Source: SKLM01 sp964542755 (GTDB taxonomy: Bacteria; Chloroflexota; Anaerolineae; B4-G1). Taken from it: a DNA stretch of 64,000 bases. The notes beneath the pieces were generated by a model that saw nothing but the letters and a program-made list of their open reading frames with translations, made no database searches and was not told the origin of the DNA. Location: the NCBI GenBank assembly GCA_964542755.1, contig CAZIWL010000002.1, positions 39,592-103,591 on the forward strand, read 5' to 3'. Of this stretch, positions 32,386-41,026 are shown piece after piece. The position numbers and the translations under genes are program-made. Within the stretch, counting starts at the first letter, position 1; the number at the start of each line of letters is the position of its first letter.

Positions 32386-34962
32386 CTACAGCGGCGCCAC
32401 TACCACCGCCACCGTCTGCTTGAACTCCCTGCTGCGGAAGTACGTCCAAACCTCGGGGAAGGTGTTCAGCAGACGTTGCAACTCGGCCTGCTTGTCTGCC
32501 ATATAGATGGCCACCCCCGGTGCGACGACCGGTTCGGGCGGCATCTTCGATCTCTTTCGGTCTCCGCCGTCGCCCCACGTCCCCCAGGTTAGAAAGTCCC
32601 GCAGCAGCTCACTCGCCACGACAGCGTCCTGCAAATCTCCCAGATGATCCTGGAGTCTCTTCACCTGCTTGACCAGATCGCTCGTCTGTGGGGCCAGGAC
32701 CTCCTCGAAGAACTCCAGCGTGTAGCGCAGCCGCTTTCCGGCGATACGCAGCCGGTGGAGCCCCTTGAGCGAAACCTTGGGCTTGCCAACCCACTCGTCG
32801 TAGGCCAGCACCGCCGCTGCACGGCCGTACACGACGCTCGGGACGACGTGCCGGAGAAGCCGCGGAATCGCCTCCCCTTCCTTCGTTAAACCTGGAGTCT
32901 CCCAGGGTTCCTTCCTCCTCAGGAGCTCGACCGACGCTTCCTTGAACTGACGATACCGCCCCCCGTCTAGGAAGGCTAGCATCTCCTCCCGGGCCCGTTC
33001 ACGATCCGCCTCCCAGGTTTCGCGCAGGCCCATCAGGTCAACCCTCCGCTCCGCCGGCAGCCCCCCGAGGTAGGCTTCTGTCTTGCCCCAGAATACATCC
33101 AGGTCCCGGACGCTGCCAAGGCTGCTGCAGGTTCGCTGTGCTCCCTTGCGTATCGGCTTCAGCGCCTTCCCATCCACATAGTCGCCGAACACCTGGAAGG
33201 CTGCTCTCATCCGCCGTGTGGCAACTCGCATGTCGTGAAGCTCCTCGGGGTCGTCCCCTGCGCGGGTTCCCGGCTCGTGGAACAGCATGTGCTGGAAGTG
33301 GTAAGCCATAGTCTTGCGCGCCGCCTCGCCCATGCTGTCGTCCGGGAAAAGGTCCGGATAGTGTGGGAGCTCCTCAGGGACAATCGGGATAACCGCTTCC
33401 ACCCGAGATTCATCGTCTCCAAAGGGCACCAGCTCATTGCCCACGGGCGCCGGTCTGAACCGAAGCTCCTCATCGAACAGCAGGCCCCAGAGATCGCTCT
33501 TTTCCTCAGCACGGGCGGCATCGATGGCGGCGTAGGGTCCCGTGACCTCGAACCCAGTGACGCCCTCCCCCTCGTCCGTCCCCCCCAGCCCGCTGCTCTG
33601 CGTCTGAGAATAGTCTAGGCCGTCGGCCATGCGGACCAGCGCGGATAGCGCCAGCGCCTCGTCCCGTGCTCGTTTCGGCAGATCGTGGAAGAGCGTCTTG
33701 GAAGCTTTCTTGTCCAGCTTCTTCGACGTCATCTGTCTGGCATGCAGATACGTTGTGAGGGCAACCATTAGCCGCTCCTCCTCGTCCAGCTCCCGCGGAG
33801 GGTAGGTCAGGAGAATGTCACGCCCCGCTGTGTGATGCTTATCCCCTCCCGAGGCGCGGCCAAGGTTGTGGACCATGGCTGCGGTCTCCACCAGCGACCG
33901 TCGCTCGGGCGGCAAGCTGTGGTGCGACGCCAGGTGGTCGAACAGTGTGACAGCGCGTTCGGCCACGAATCTCGCGTGGTCGCGATCCACCAAGAAGCGT
34001 TTGAAGAGGGTCTTCAGCGGCTGGGGCTCAGGGGACGGGAGGGATGCTTCCTCAATCCCCCCATCCTCCGGTTCATCCCCACCGATCTGCGGCAAGATCG
34101 CCGCCGGACTGGTTTGAACAGCGCGCAGCACCCGCTCTGGAAAGGCTGCCAACCGCTTGTCATTAAAGGTCTTCAGCCACCGCCTTATCGTCCTGGCCGT
34201 CCGGCTGGTCTCCGCCGCCACCTCGTCGGGATTCGTTTCCTCGTCAAGCAATAGCAGACCCCGAGCCCTATACCCATACAGATCCTGTCGCCGCGACACC
34301 TGCACGAGGATGGCCCGTTCCTGCGGGGTCAGAACAGCCCCTCCAGGTTCCTTCTCATCGATGAACTCCAGGGCACGCTCGAACTTGGAGCGAGGCTCCG
34401 GGACCAGGTCCCACTCGTCCTGTAGGTAGGTCACGATGGCGCCCATGTCGCTCGCCGTCCCCTGTGGGGCTAACTCCACCTCCAGCTCGAAACGGCTCCG
34501 CCGCCTATCATCGGCAACAAAGCGCACGTTGTCCAGACTGAACTGGGCCACCAAGAGCTCACCCTGGCTCATCCGGCGGAAGACCCGCGTCTGTCGGAGC
34601 TCAAACAGGGGCAGAAGGGCCTTGTCCCCCGTCACGCTCAACACGAGATCTCGCACAGGGCTCTCTGGCCAGTCCTGGGGCGGTTCGTACGCAGGCAAGG
34701 AGATTTCCAACTCTCTCCGCCGATGAATCGCGCCCTCCGCCCTCCCCAATCCCTTCAGCGTGATCAGGATCTCGGATTCCGTCTCGCGGCAGCGGCAAGC
34801 GTAGCCGCTGACCAGAATCAGACGCTCGTCCGTGTCAAGATATGTGTCCCGTACCTGCTGCACTTGATGGGCCGAGAGGGCGAATCCCGCGACGTGGTCC
34901 ACAGCCTGAAGGCGCTGGAAAGTTGAGAGGTCCGGCACGGCAAACTTTGCTTCAATCTCCAT
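32386..34962 (-). CDS. CYTH-HTH-HD-CHAD four-domain polyphosphate-associated protein
   Basis: An 858-residue protein with four parts. Residues 1-200 are a CYTH triphosphate-tunnel domain: EIEAK (ExExK motif at 2-6), RCRETESEILITLKG, FELEVELA and SKFERAL. About 245-270 look like a helix-turn-helix (NPDEVAAETSRTARTIRRWL). About 335-455 match the Ppx-type HD domain, but the HD pair is HN (AAMVHNLGR, 365-366); DKHHTAGRDILL and ALVRMADGLDYS keep the rest. About 545-858 are CHAD, with conserved HDMRVATRRMRAAF and LHRLRIAGKRLRYTLEF. CHAD binds polyphosphate and CYTH cleaves or binds triphosphates, so this is a likely polyphosphate-processing or sensing hub. Start ATG 34962 has GGAG seven bases upstream. 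Confidence 0.9.
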   Translation of the reverse strand: MEIEAKFAVPDLSTFQRLQAVDHVAGFALSAHQVQQVRDTYLDTDERLILVSGYACRCRETESEILITLKGLGRAEGAIHRRRELEISLPAYEPPQDWPESPVRDLVLSVTGDKALLPLFELRQTRVFRRMSQGELLVAQFSLDNVRFVADDRRRSRFELEVELAPQGTASDMGAIVTYLQDEWDLVPEPRSKFERALEFIDEKEPGGAVLTPQERAILVQVSRRQDLYGYRARGLLLLDEETNPDEVAAETSRTARTIRRWLKTFNDKRLAAFPERVLRAVQTSPAAILPQIGGDEPEDGGIEEASLPSPEPQPLKTLFKRFLVDRDHARFVAERAVTLFDHLASHHSLPPERRSLVETAAMVHNLGRASGGDKHHTAGRDILLTYPPRELDEEERLMVALTTYLHARQMTSKKLDKKASKTLFHDLPKRARDEALALSALVRMADGLDYSQTQSSGLGGTDEGEGVTGFEVTGPYAAIDAARAEEKSDLWGLLFDEELRFRPAPVGNELVPFGDDESRVEAVIPIVPEELPHYPDLFPDDSMGEAARKTMAYHFQHMLFHEPGTRAGDDPEELHDMRVATRRMRAAFQVFGDYVDGKALKPIRKGAQRTCSSLGSVRDLDVFWGKTEAYLGGLPAERRVDLMGLRETWEADRERAREEMLAFLDGGRYRQFKEASVELLRRKEPWETPGLTKEGEAIPRLLRHVVPSVVYGRAAAVLAYDEWVGKPKVSLKGLHRLRIAGKRLRYTLEFFEEVLAPQTSDLVKQVKRLQDHLGDLQDAVVASELLRDFLTWGTWGDGGDRKRSKMPPEPVVAPGVAIYMADKQAELQRLLNTFPEVWTYFRSREFKQTVAVVVAPL

Positions 34963-35086
34963 GGCCCATCTCCAAGTGCTCCATCACACCATTGCATTCA
35001 AAACAACCGCGTGCTGCCGATCGGATCTACCCCACCACCATCCTCACATCGCCACGAGCAGCGTCTCTGAGAAGGCCGAAACCACC

Positions 35087-35593
35087 TCACATGCCCTCCA
35101 GAGGCTGTCCCTTTGGACAGTCAAAGCTGACCGTGGTCGGCTCCATCGCATCAATGTCCGACCAGGTCTCGATGTCGTAGCGCAGCTGCAGGACACCCGT
35201 GGTAGGGACGTTCTCGAAGTCAGCGCGTCCCAGGTAGTTGGCAAGCGACGTCATGCCCGGATTGTGGCCTACCACCATAAGGCTGTCGATCCATTCGTCT
35301 TGCTTTTTGATGACAGCCAGGATCTCCTCGGCATCAGCCTCGTAAAGGTCTTCTTCCGTCACGATCTCATCCCAGGGATAGAGCAGCTCCTCTGCCAAGG
35401 CCTCCGCCGTCTGCTGCGCCCTGGTCGCCGGGCTTGAGAGAATCAACTCAACTTCGAAGCCCCTTCTCGCCAGGCGACGCCCCATCATCGGAGCGTCCCG
35501 CCTGCCGCGCTTGTTGAGCGGCCGCAGCAGATCGGGCAAGCCGGTGTCCTTCCAGCTCGACTTCGCGTGACGCACCAAGAACAGCGTCTTCAA
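35087..35593 (-). CDS. sixA: SixA-like phosphohistidine phosphatase
   Basis: A histidine-phosphatase-superfamily enzyme of 168 residues, similar to SixA, which dephosphorylates phospho-His on relay or PTS proteins. Motifs: LFLVRHAKSSW (catalytic RHxK with His), LNKRGRRDAPMMGRRL, SSPATRAQQTAEAL and LMVVGHNPGMTSLANYL (second His). The start is set at TTG 35593, giving MKTLFLVRHAKSSW as in homologues; ATG 35641 and TTG 35701 are longer options, the latter directly abutting the serpin stop. CYTH-CHAD proteins and SixA are neighbours in many bacteria, in agreement with a link between polyphosphate and phospho-His chemistry, since PPK1 works through phospho-His. Confidence 0.88.
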   Translation of the reverse strand: MKTLFLVRHAKSSWKDTGLPDLLRPLNKRGRRDAPMMGRRLARRGFEVELILSSPATRAQQTAEALAEELLYPWDEIVTEEDLYEADAEEILAVIKKQDEWIDSLMVVGHNPGMTSLANYLGRADFENVPTTGVLQLRYDIETWSDIDAMEPTTVSFDCPKGQPLEGM

Positions 35594-35701
35594 TGAATAC
35601 GATCTCCCGTCTCTCTCCTCGGGCCGTCTCCGGACGTCCATCCTTGAAGATCCATCCTCAACGATCCGCTCCGTGTCCTTCAAGTCACACACCGCTCCCA
35701 A

Positions 35702-36811
35702 TTACTCGGTCGGATCCAGCACCCAGCCCATGAAGAGAAGCAGCCCCGTCTCCCGGTCGCGAATGGCACAGAAGAAAGGTCGGTCTACGACCATTTCGAA
35801 GCCCATCGAGGGACTACGGGTCATCACCACCGCCGTGGCGGCTGCGGCCTCCGTCCCTTCCTCGTTGACGTCAACAAGCGTCTTGTGTACGACGTTGCTG
35901 ATCATCAGCGGACCTACACCCATCCCCGAGAAATCGGTCTCGGTGATCGCGTCCCCTCCGATCCTCTTCAGGTTTGGCACGAGCTCGGCCTCGTACTCAA
36001 TCCTGAACCTTGGCAGCGCCACGTGCCCGTGTGAAGGACGGAAAGCACCCATCCAAGCCTGCCAATTACCCAACGTAAGCATGCCTCGGCCCTCGGAGAG
36101 CGGAATCTGTTCCTTGGGCAGGAGAACGGTCATACAAACACGTCCAGCGCCATAGGGCAGCTCGATCCCCTGAATGCCCTCGGTCTCCAGGTACTCGAAC
36201 GTTCCCTCTTGGGACATCATGGGGTGTTCCCTGGTTGCCCCCTCCGGCACGGTGAAAGGCACCTTCCGCGTCCGCTCCTCATCGAATGCTGATGACCAGA
36301 TCCCCTTGAAGGCAACAGCGTTCGTCAGCACCAATATGGCCATCGCGATGAGATCCGGTGTCACCAGCGCCTCGATGCGATCGTGCGTCTCGTCGGCTAC
36401 CCAGCGGTTGATCACGTCCGCAGTGGCGGGATCGCCGAAGTCCACACTGCTGAACTCCCCCCCGTAGGTCTCCCTGATCGCCTCCACGAAACTTGTCGCC
36501 GGTTCGAGGCCTTCACCGACCCATATGGCGTTGGCGAGTTCTATCTCGACGTCTGGCTCTAGACCGTGACTGATCGAACTGAGTGCCTTGCAGCCCGCAT
36601 TGACGCCATCGAGGCTGAGATCTCTCACCCCTAGGAGTCTGGCCAGGGCGGCCTCCGTCCGTCCTTCGGCACCGTTGTACGCCATCGCCAGCGCCAGAAA
36701 CACGCTGAAGGAGGACAGGAAGACGTTCCCTCTTGGGTCTTCCTCCGTTCGCAGCGACAGCAGTCGGAAACCCAGCTCATTGCTTCCGCTCACCACCGTG
36801 TCCGTCCACAT
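35702..36811 (-). CDS. Serpin (serine protease inhibitor family)
   Basis: A 369-residue serpin without a visible signal peptide, so it may act inside the cell. Family segments appear in order: NVFLSSFSVFLALAMAYNGAEG, INRWVADETHDRIEALV, LVLTNAVAFKGIWSSAF, LPRFRIEYEAEL, and the reactive-centre hinge VNEEGTEAAAATAVVMT, followed by DRPFFCAIRDRETGLLLFMG. The Ala-rich hinge suggests a true inhibitor rather than a substrate-like serpin. Alignment by length puts P1 near MTRSPSM; Arg there would target trypsin-like proteases. ATG 36811 (MWTDTV) has GAGGGAG five bases upstream and is preferred over GTG 36847. It leads the sixA/CYTH-CHAD genes. Confidence 0.92.
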   Translation of the reverse strand: MWTDTVVSGSNELGFRLLSLRTEEDPRGNVFLSSFSVFLALAMAYNGAEGRTEAALARLLGVRDLSLDGVNAGCKALSSISHGLEPDVEIELANAIWVGEGLEPATSFVEAIRETYGGEFSSVDFGDPATADVINRWVADETHDRIEALVTPDLIAMAILVLTNAVAFKGIWSSAFDEERTRKVPFTVPEGATREHPMMSQEGTFEYLETEGIQGIELPYGAGRVCMTVLLPKEQIPLSEGRGMLTLGNWQAWMGAFRPSHGHVALPRFRIEYEAELVPNLKRIGGDAITETDFSGMGVGPLMISNVVHKTLVDVNEEGTEAAAATAVVMTRSPSMGFEMVVDRPFFCAIRDRETGLLLFMGWVLDPTE

Positions 36812-37206
36812 AGGCACTCCCTCGTTCGCGCTCACCTCACTGGTCACTCCCTTGCCTCTCCCAGCGCCGGCCGATCTGAGACCGCCTATCGGCCTGGTCT
36901 CGCATGTGAGGGTCCAAACCCTTGCGGCAACAATGGTATCCTCGGTAGTGGGGTGTCAGGATCCGCGCCATCTCCTTCTTGCTCCTCCGATTCCCTGTGG
37001 GAGGAGACAAGCCTCCAACAGAATGGGACGATGAAACACCGGACCGGCTCATTCCCGCCTGGACCTGGTACGATGCGAAGAAGCGCTGTCTACGGACTTG
37101 GAAACGACGACAAACCTAGGAAAGCGGACCGGCGTTGCTTTCGAGCGGAGCGGTGAGGTCGAATTAGCTAGGTCGTTGCGAAGAGCGTGATCCTCAGAAC
37201 GTTAGA
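36812..37206 (-). other. Long leader between a strong promoter and the serpin gene
   Basis: Nearly 400 bases lie between the predicted transcription start (near 37206) and the serpin ATG. I see no convincing gene in them. A hairpin, CTCCTCC with GGGAGGAG, is present near 36980-37005. One 71-codon minus-strand reading frame (37052-36837) lacks recognisable features. A regulatory leader or a small RNA is possible. Confidence 0.35.
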
Positions 37207-37212
37207 AGTCCC

Positions 37213-37240
37213 ATTATACTAAGCTCCCCGGCTTGGGCAA
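37213..37240 (-). promoter_or_regulatory. Promoter upstream of the serpin/sixA region
   Basis: Minus strand TTGCCC (37240-37235), 16 bases, perfect TATAAT (37218-37213). It lies 43 bases past the pfkB stop and points toward the serpin gene. Confidence 0.7.
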
Positions 37241-37282
37241 ATCGCGTTGCGGGTTCCCGCCTGTTGGCGGCCATCCCGTTTG

Positions 37283-38257
37283 TCACTTGAGTTCGGCATC
37301 AAGCGCGGCATAGACCTGGTTCCGGTCGATCGTGTCTGGAAGCGGCCCCACGGTGGTCAGCTTCTGCTCGACGATCTCACGGGCGAAGAGTGCACACCGC
37401 CTGAGGGAGTTCCCGTCGAGGAACGCGGTCAGAAAACCGGCCCAGAAGGAATCACCCGCTCCGGTCGCGTCGACCACATCGACGGGCCTGGACGGGATGT
37501 GAAACTGGTCCCCTGCCTCGGATACCAGAAAGCCATCCGATCCCATGGTCAAGACGACGATGCGCGGCCCCATATCGTGGAAACGACGAACGTAGGAGGT
37601 AGGATCCTCATCCGGCCCGAAGAGCCGTACAGCATCATCCAGGGAGGGCTTTGTGATGGTGGCATAGCTGAGCATTCGCTCCAGCACGTCCCGAGCCTCC
37701 CGATAGTTGGGCCAGATCTGCCGGCTATAGTTCGGATCCAGCGAGACGACCTTCCCCTCTTCCTCCGCCAGCCGAAACGCCTTCTCGACCGCCGATCGAC
37801 ACGGCTGCCGGGATAGGGCAAAGGTGGACGCGTGAATCACCTTCGCCCGCGCAACAGCGTCTTCGCCCACCTCGGCTGGCTCTAGCTGGAAGTCTCCAGC
37901 TCGGAACGCCTCAAAGTCCGGTGTACCCTCTGTTCGCGAGATGAAGATCACCGTCGTGTGCACCAGATGGTCCATCACCAGGTAGTCGGTCAGAACACCG
38001 GCGCGCTGCAGCTCCGCCTTCAGGAACTGACCGAAGCTTCCAATGCCTGTCTTGGAGATGATGGCCGCCTTGCCCCCCAGCTTCGCAACGTTAACGGCGA
38101 TATTCGCCGGTGAGCCCCCCTGGTACTTCCGGAATACGTGGGCATCGCGCAGCGACTCGACCTCTTCCTCCGAGATCAAGTCCACCAGCGTCTCTCCCAC
38201 TGCGAGCAGGTCAAGATCACCCTCAGGGATGATCACAGGCCCTCTTCCCTCGTCCAT
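37283..38257 (-). CDS. PfkB-family carbohydrate kinase (probable fructokinase)
   Basis: A 324-residue ribokinase-fold kinase. It has the N-terminal signature YQGGSPANIAVNVAKLGG and the C-terminal DATGAGDSFWAGFLTAF, which includes the anion hole and catalytic Asp. VDLISEEE and DPNYSRQIWP are typical of fructokinase and 2-keto-3-deoxygluconate kinase relatives. Fructokinase is the favoured reading, because the gene just upstream encodes a sucrose-phosphate-synthase-like enzyme, but the substrate is inference. It starts 71 bases after that gene and would be the last gene of a galT-like, glycosyltransferase, kinase transcript. Confidence 0.87.
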   Translation of the reverse strand: MDEGRGPVIIPEGDLDLLAVGETLVDLISEEEVESLRDAHVFRKYQGGSPANIAVNVAKLGGKAAIISKTGIGSFGQFLKAELQRAGVLTDYLVMDHLVHTTVIFISRTEGTPDFEAFRAGDFQLEPAEVGEDAVARAKVIHASTFALSRQPCRSAVEKAFRLAEEEGKVVSLDPNYSRQIWPNYREARDVLERMLSYATITKPSLDDAVRLFGPDEDPTSYVRRFHDMGPRIVVLTMGSDGFLVSEAGDQFHIPSRPVDVVDATGAGDSFWAGFLTAFLDGNSLRRCALFAREIVEQKLTTVGPLPDTIDRNQVYAALDAELK

Positions 38258-38328
38258 CAGACAAAACTCCCTACCGCCAGGTCTGGAATCCCACGCCCCA
38301 CCGTGCGCTCCATCTCCATCTCCTCACC

Positions 38329-39849
38329 TCACTCAGATGGGAGGTACAGCCGGCGGAGCTCCTCCAGACCAACATCGTTCGCCGGCGTCGGATCCCGAAA
38401 GTACGGATGGATGGACAGCAGATCCGCCGGTCGGCGGCTCTCGGGATCGGCCACGACCTCCCCTATGACGGTCAAGTACCCCTGCGCCGTCCGACTCCAC
38501 GTGTACCGATCCAGCACACGCTGACGTCCTCGCCGTGCGAAAGCCTCCCACACCGTCGGATCGTCGAGCAATCGCCGCAAGCCCCGCGCGATAGCCTCGG
38601 GGTCGGAAGGATCGACCAGGACGCCGTATGCCCTCTCGGAGTCCTGCAGACTCTCACTGGGGCCTCCATTCTGGGTGACTACGACGGGCAGGCCGGCGGC
38701 GGCCGCCTCTAACGGAGCGAGACCAAACGGTTCGTAGTGGGCCGTCAGGGCGAAGACCGACTTCCGCTCTCGGAAGAAACGATACGCCGCCGCTAATGCC
38801 GGCTGTCCCTGCAGCCCAAAGGCGCTGATCTTGCCCCACAGATGTGCCCTGTCGACCACCTCCCGGACCTCCTCCAACACCTCACGCTCACCGGGGCCGG
38901 CCTCACTGTCGTCGCGCAAGGGATCCTCCAGTCCACCAGTGATGAAGACGAGGTTTGCCGCCTCCTGCAGCTTCACGTCCCCGGCAAACGCCTGCACGAG
39001 GCCCAGATGGTTCTTCTTATGATCCAGCCGACTCGACGCCACGATGGCGGGCAGATCACGCCTCCCTGAGTCGATGTCCCTGGTCAGGCTCTCCTTCACG
39101 TCTTCTCGCACCTCTGCCTCGTTCATGGCCAGGGCGTCCACCCCGAAGATTGTCAAGTTGACGCCCGGCGGGATGACCTCGAAGCGGCGATCATCCTGAA
39201 CGTCGACAGCGCCTACGTAGGCGCGATGGCCGTACTGCTCATACCGCTCCTGCTGAGTGCTCGTGATGTTCACCGCCGAGCGGTTCATGCTCAGCCTCTC
39301 AGCAATGATCCGGCGCGCGAAATGGAAATGATCGTCCATCTCCTTCAAGTTCTCTCGATCGACGTCCAGCTTATCCATTTTCTGCGCGCCTAGAGAGTGC
39401 CCGGTGAAGGCGAAAGGAACGCCCGTCTCGTCCTCAATCAAGGCTCCGCAGAGTCCGCCGTCGCCGTAGTGAGCCGTGAAAGCGTCCGGCAAGCCTGCAT
39501 CCTCGTCGTCATAATGATCCAGAATCGCGGGTACCCAGTCACGCACCAGATGGGGCCAAAGCAACTCTTTCCGTAGGAACGCATCAGGTCCAGCTAGCAG
39601 CCGCACGATGCGCACGTTAGGGCCCCCCCGGTAAGCATCGAAGGGATCTGAGAACTCGGGCCATGCATCATCCACGATCCGACGCGTCAGGATGTCGACC
39701 TGGTGGCCGGCCTCCTCGAGGCCGGCCTCTGCCATCGCTAGCGCCACCGACTTTACATACACCAACTGGCCCCCAAAGTCGGGGTGCTCCGTCCAATAAC
39801 TGTCCCCCGGATCGAAGTTCCCCTGTGGGTTCAGGAATCCGATTCGCAT
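38329..39849 (-). CDS. GT4 glycosyltransferase, sucrose-phosphate-synthase-like
   Basis: A 506-residue GT-B fold retaining glycosyltransferase of the sucrose synthase/sucrose-phosphate synthase branch. Evidence: HPDFGGQLVYVKSVALAMAEAG (the GGQ donor loop), YGDGGLCGALIEDETGVPFAFTGHSLG (the HSLG motif of SPS), NITSTQQERYEQYGH, VIPPGVNL and the EPFGLAPLE acidic pair that binds the nucleotide sugar. SPS joins NDP-glucose to fructose 6-phosphate; mannosylfructose-phosphate synthase is a close alternative. ATG 39849 has GGAGG three bases upstream and follows the GalT-like stop by 12 bases. No matching phosphatase gene was seen. Product could serve as compatible solute. Confidence 0.85.
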   Translation of the reverse strand: MRIGFLNPQGNFDPGDSYWTEHPDFGGQLVYVKSVALAMAEAGLEEAGHQVDILTRRIVDDAWPEFSDPFDAYRGGPNVRIVRLLAGPDAFLRKELLWPHLVRDWVPAILDHYDDEDAGLPDAFTAHYGDGGLCGALIEDETGVPFAFTGHSLGAQKMDKLDVDRENLKEMDDHFHFARRIIAERLSMNRSAVNITSTQQERYEQYGHRAYVGAVDVQDDRRFEVIPPGVNLTIFGVDALAMNEAEVREDVKESLTRDIDSGRRDLPAIVASSRLDHKKNHLGLVQAFAGDVKLQEAANLVFITGGLEDPLRDDSEAGPGEREVLEEVREVVDRAHLWGKISAFGLQGQPALAAAYRFFRERKSVFALTAHYEPFGLAPLEAAAAGLPVVVTQNGGPSESLQDSERAYGVLVDPSDPEAIARGLRRLLDDPTVWEAFARRGRQRVLDRYTWSRTAQGYLTVIGEVVADPESRRPADLLSIHPYFRDPTPANDVGLEELRRLYLPSE

Positions 39850-39861
39850 AGGCCTCCCTCC

Positions 39862-41013
39862 TCAGAGCACGATCTCTCGCAAATGCTCGGCCGCCTTCTC
39901 GGGCAATTCCTGACAGACGAAAAGGCCCAGATGCTCTACCCCTCCAATCTCCTGGGTGTAGGGCAGAAAATCGAAATAGAGGCCCGCCCCGGGCCCATTG
40001 TTGGTGACGACATTGTAGGCGATCTCGCGTCCAACGTTGGGCATGACCTTCCGAATGGCGCCGATAGCATCGTGCCACCCTTCAGCGACAGCCTCGAACT
40101 CCGCCCGTTCCAGCTCGTGTAGATAGGCCTTGCTCACGTCCTTGAGCAGCAGCATCATATCGTACGGACGGCGCATGAAGGGCGGGACCACGAGGAGCGC
40201 CGGGCCATAATCCTTGACAATCAGCGCCTCCGAAGTCTCCCGGATCATCATAGCCGAAAAGGTCTCCCCGTGCTCGCGCTCATAGCGGACATTGTCCTCA
40301 AAATGCCGCGGCATCACGTTGCTGAAGGCGATCTGCTGGTGACCGTGAATGAGGGACCCGCCGACCAGATGACCGTAGTTCTTGATGATGACGACGTATC
40401 TGGTGGCATCGCTCGCTTCGTTCGTACCTTTCGCGGCTGGAAGCTGATCACCACCCACCAGAAGCGTCTCCTCAAGCGCGGCCAAGCGTTCCATCACCAC
40501 CACCCGGTCCTCCAGAATCATATTGTGCCAGTCCTGCTCATGCTGCGAAGAAGTCCACTGGAGGAAATGGAGCCCTGCAGCAGTCCCAGCTTTCTCGAAG
40601 GGATAGAGGATCGGGTACAGGTTCTTGTTGATAAACGTGAAACCTTCACTGAGGTCCGCCACATCGATGATGCCCGTAGTGCGCCCCTCGCAAATCGCGC
40701 ACGGCCGCTCAGGGATATCGGTATCTCCCTCGGGCGCGTTGTCGTGGGGACGTCGGCCCCGCGAAGAGTGGAACAAGATTCGGTCACCGTTCCGCGGATC
40801 CACCTGCCAGATCCCATCCGGCAGGTAGTCGACGATCCCCTCCCGCGTCAAGTCGACCAGCGCCTCGACGGAGAGCGAGGTGACGTCCCTAGCCTCCAGA
40901 ATAGTCTCTAGCACGCCCCGATTCAGTTCCTGGTGCAGGGCCCCCTCCTCAGCATCCCCCTTGCCCGGCCGACTTCCGAAGCGCTCCGTTCCCCCAGCGT
41001 CCCGTGCGGACAT
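39862..41013 (-). CDS. GalT-like nucleotidyltransferase (HIT superfamily)
   Basis: A 383-residue protein of the galactose-1-phosphate uridylyltransferase group, which swaps sugar phosphates and nucleotides through a phospho-His intermediate. RPCAICEG is the zinc-type CxxC site, VIIKNYGHLVGGSLIHGHQQIAF contains HGHQQ in place of the usual HPHxQ active site, and VVPPFMRRPYDMMLLL is also conserved in the family. Substrate cannot be assigned; activity as an NDP-sugar phosphorylase feeding the adjacent glycosyltransferase is inference. ATG 41013 is a working start, 13 bases beyond the 8-oxoguanine deaminase stop, with no clear SD. Genes before and after are closely spaced, so one transcript is likely. 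Confidence 0.78.
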   Translation of the reverse strand: MSARDAGGTERFGSRPGKGDAEEGALHQELNRGVLETILEARDVTSLSVEALVDLTREGIVDYLPDGIWQVDPRNGDRILFHSSRGRRPHDNAPEGDTDIPERPCAICEGRTTGIIDVADLSEGFTFINKNLYPILYPFEKAGTAAGLHFLQWTSSQHEQDWHNMILEDRVVVMERLAALEETLLVGGDQLPAAKGTNEASDATRYVVIIKNYGHLVGGSLIHGHQQIAFSNVMPRHFEDNVRYEREHGETFSAMMIRETSEALIVKDYGPALLVVPPFMRRPYDMMLLLKDVSKAYLHELERAEFEAVAEGWHDAIGAIRKVMPNVGREIAYNVVTNNGPGAGLYFDFLPYTQEIGGVEHLGLFVCQELPEKAAEHLREIVL

Positions 41014-41026
41014 CGGCGACCACGGT

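Noticed and set aside
36837..37052. 71-codon minus-strand frame in the serpin leader
   Set aside because: Arg-rich, no recognisable motif, no well-spaced SD; kept only as part of the leader description.
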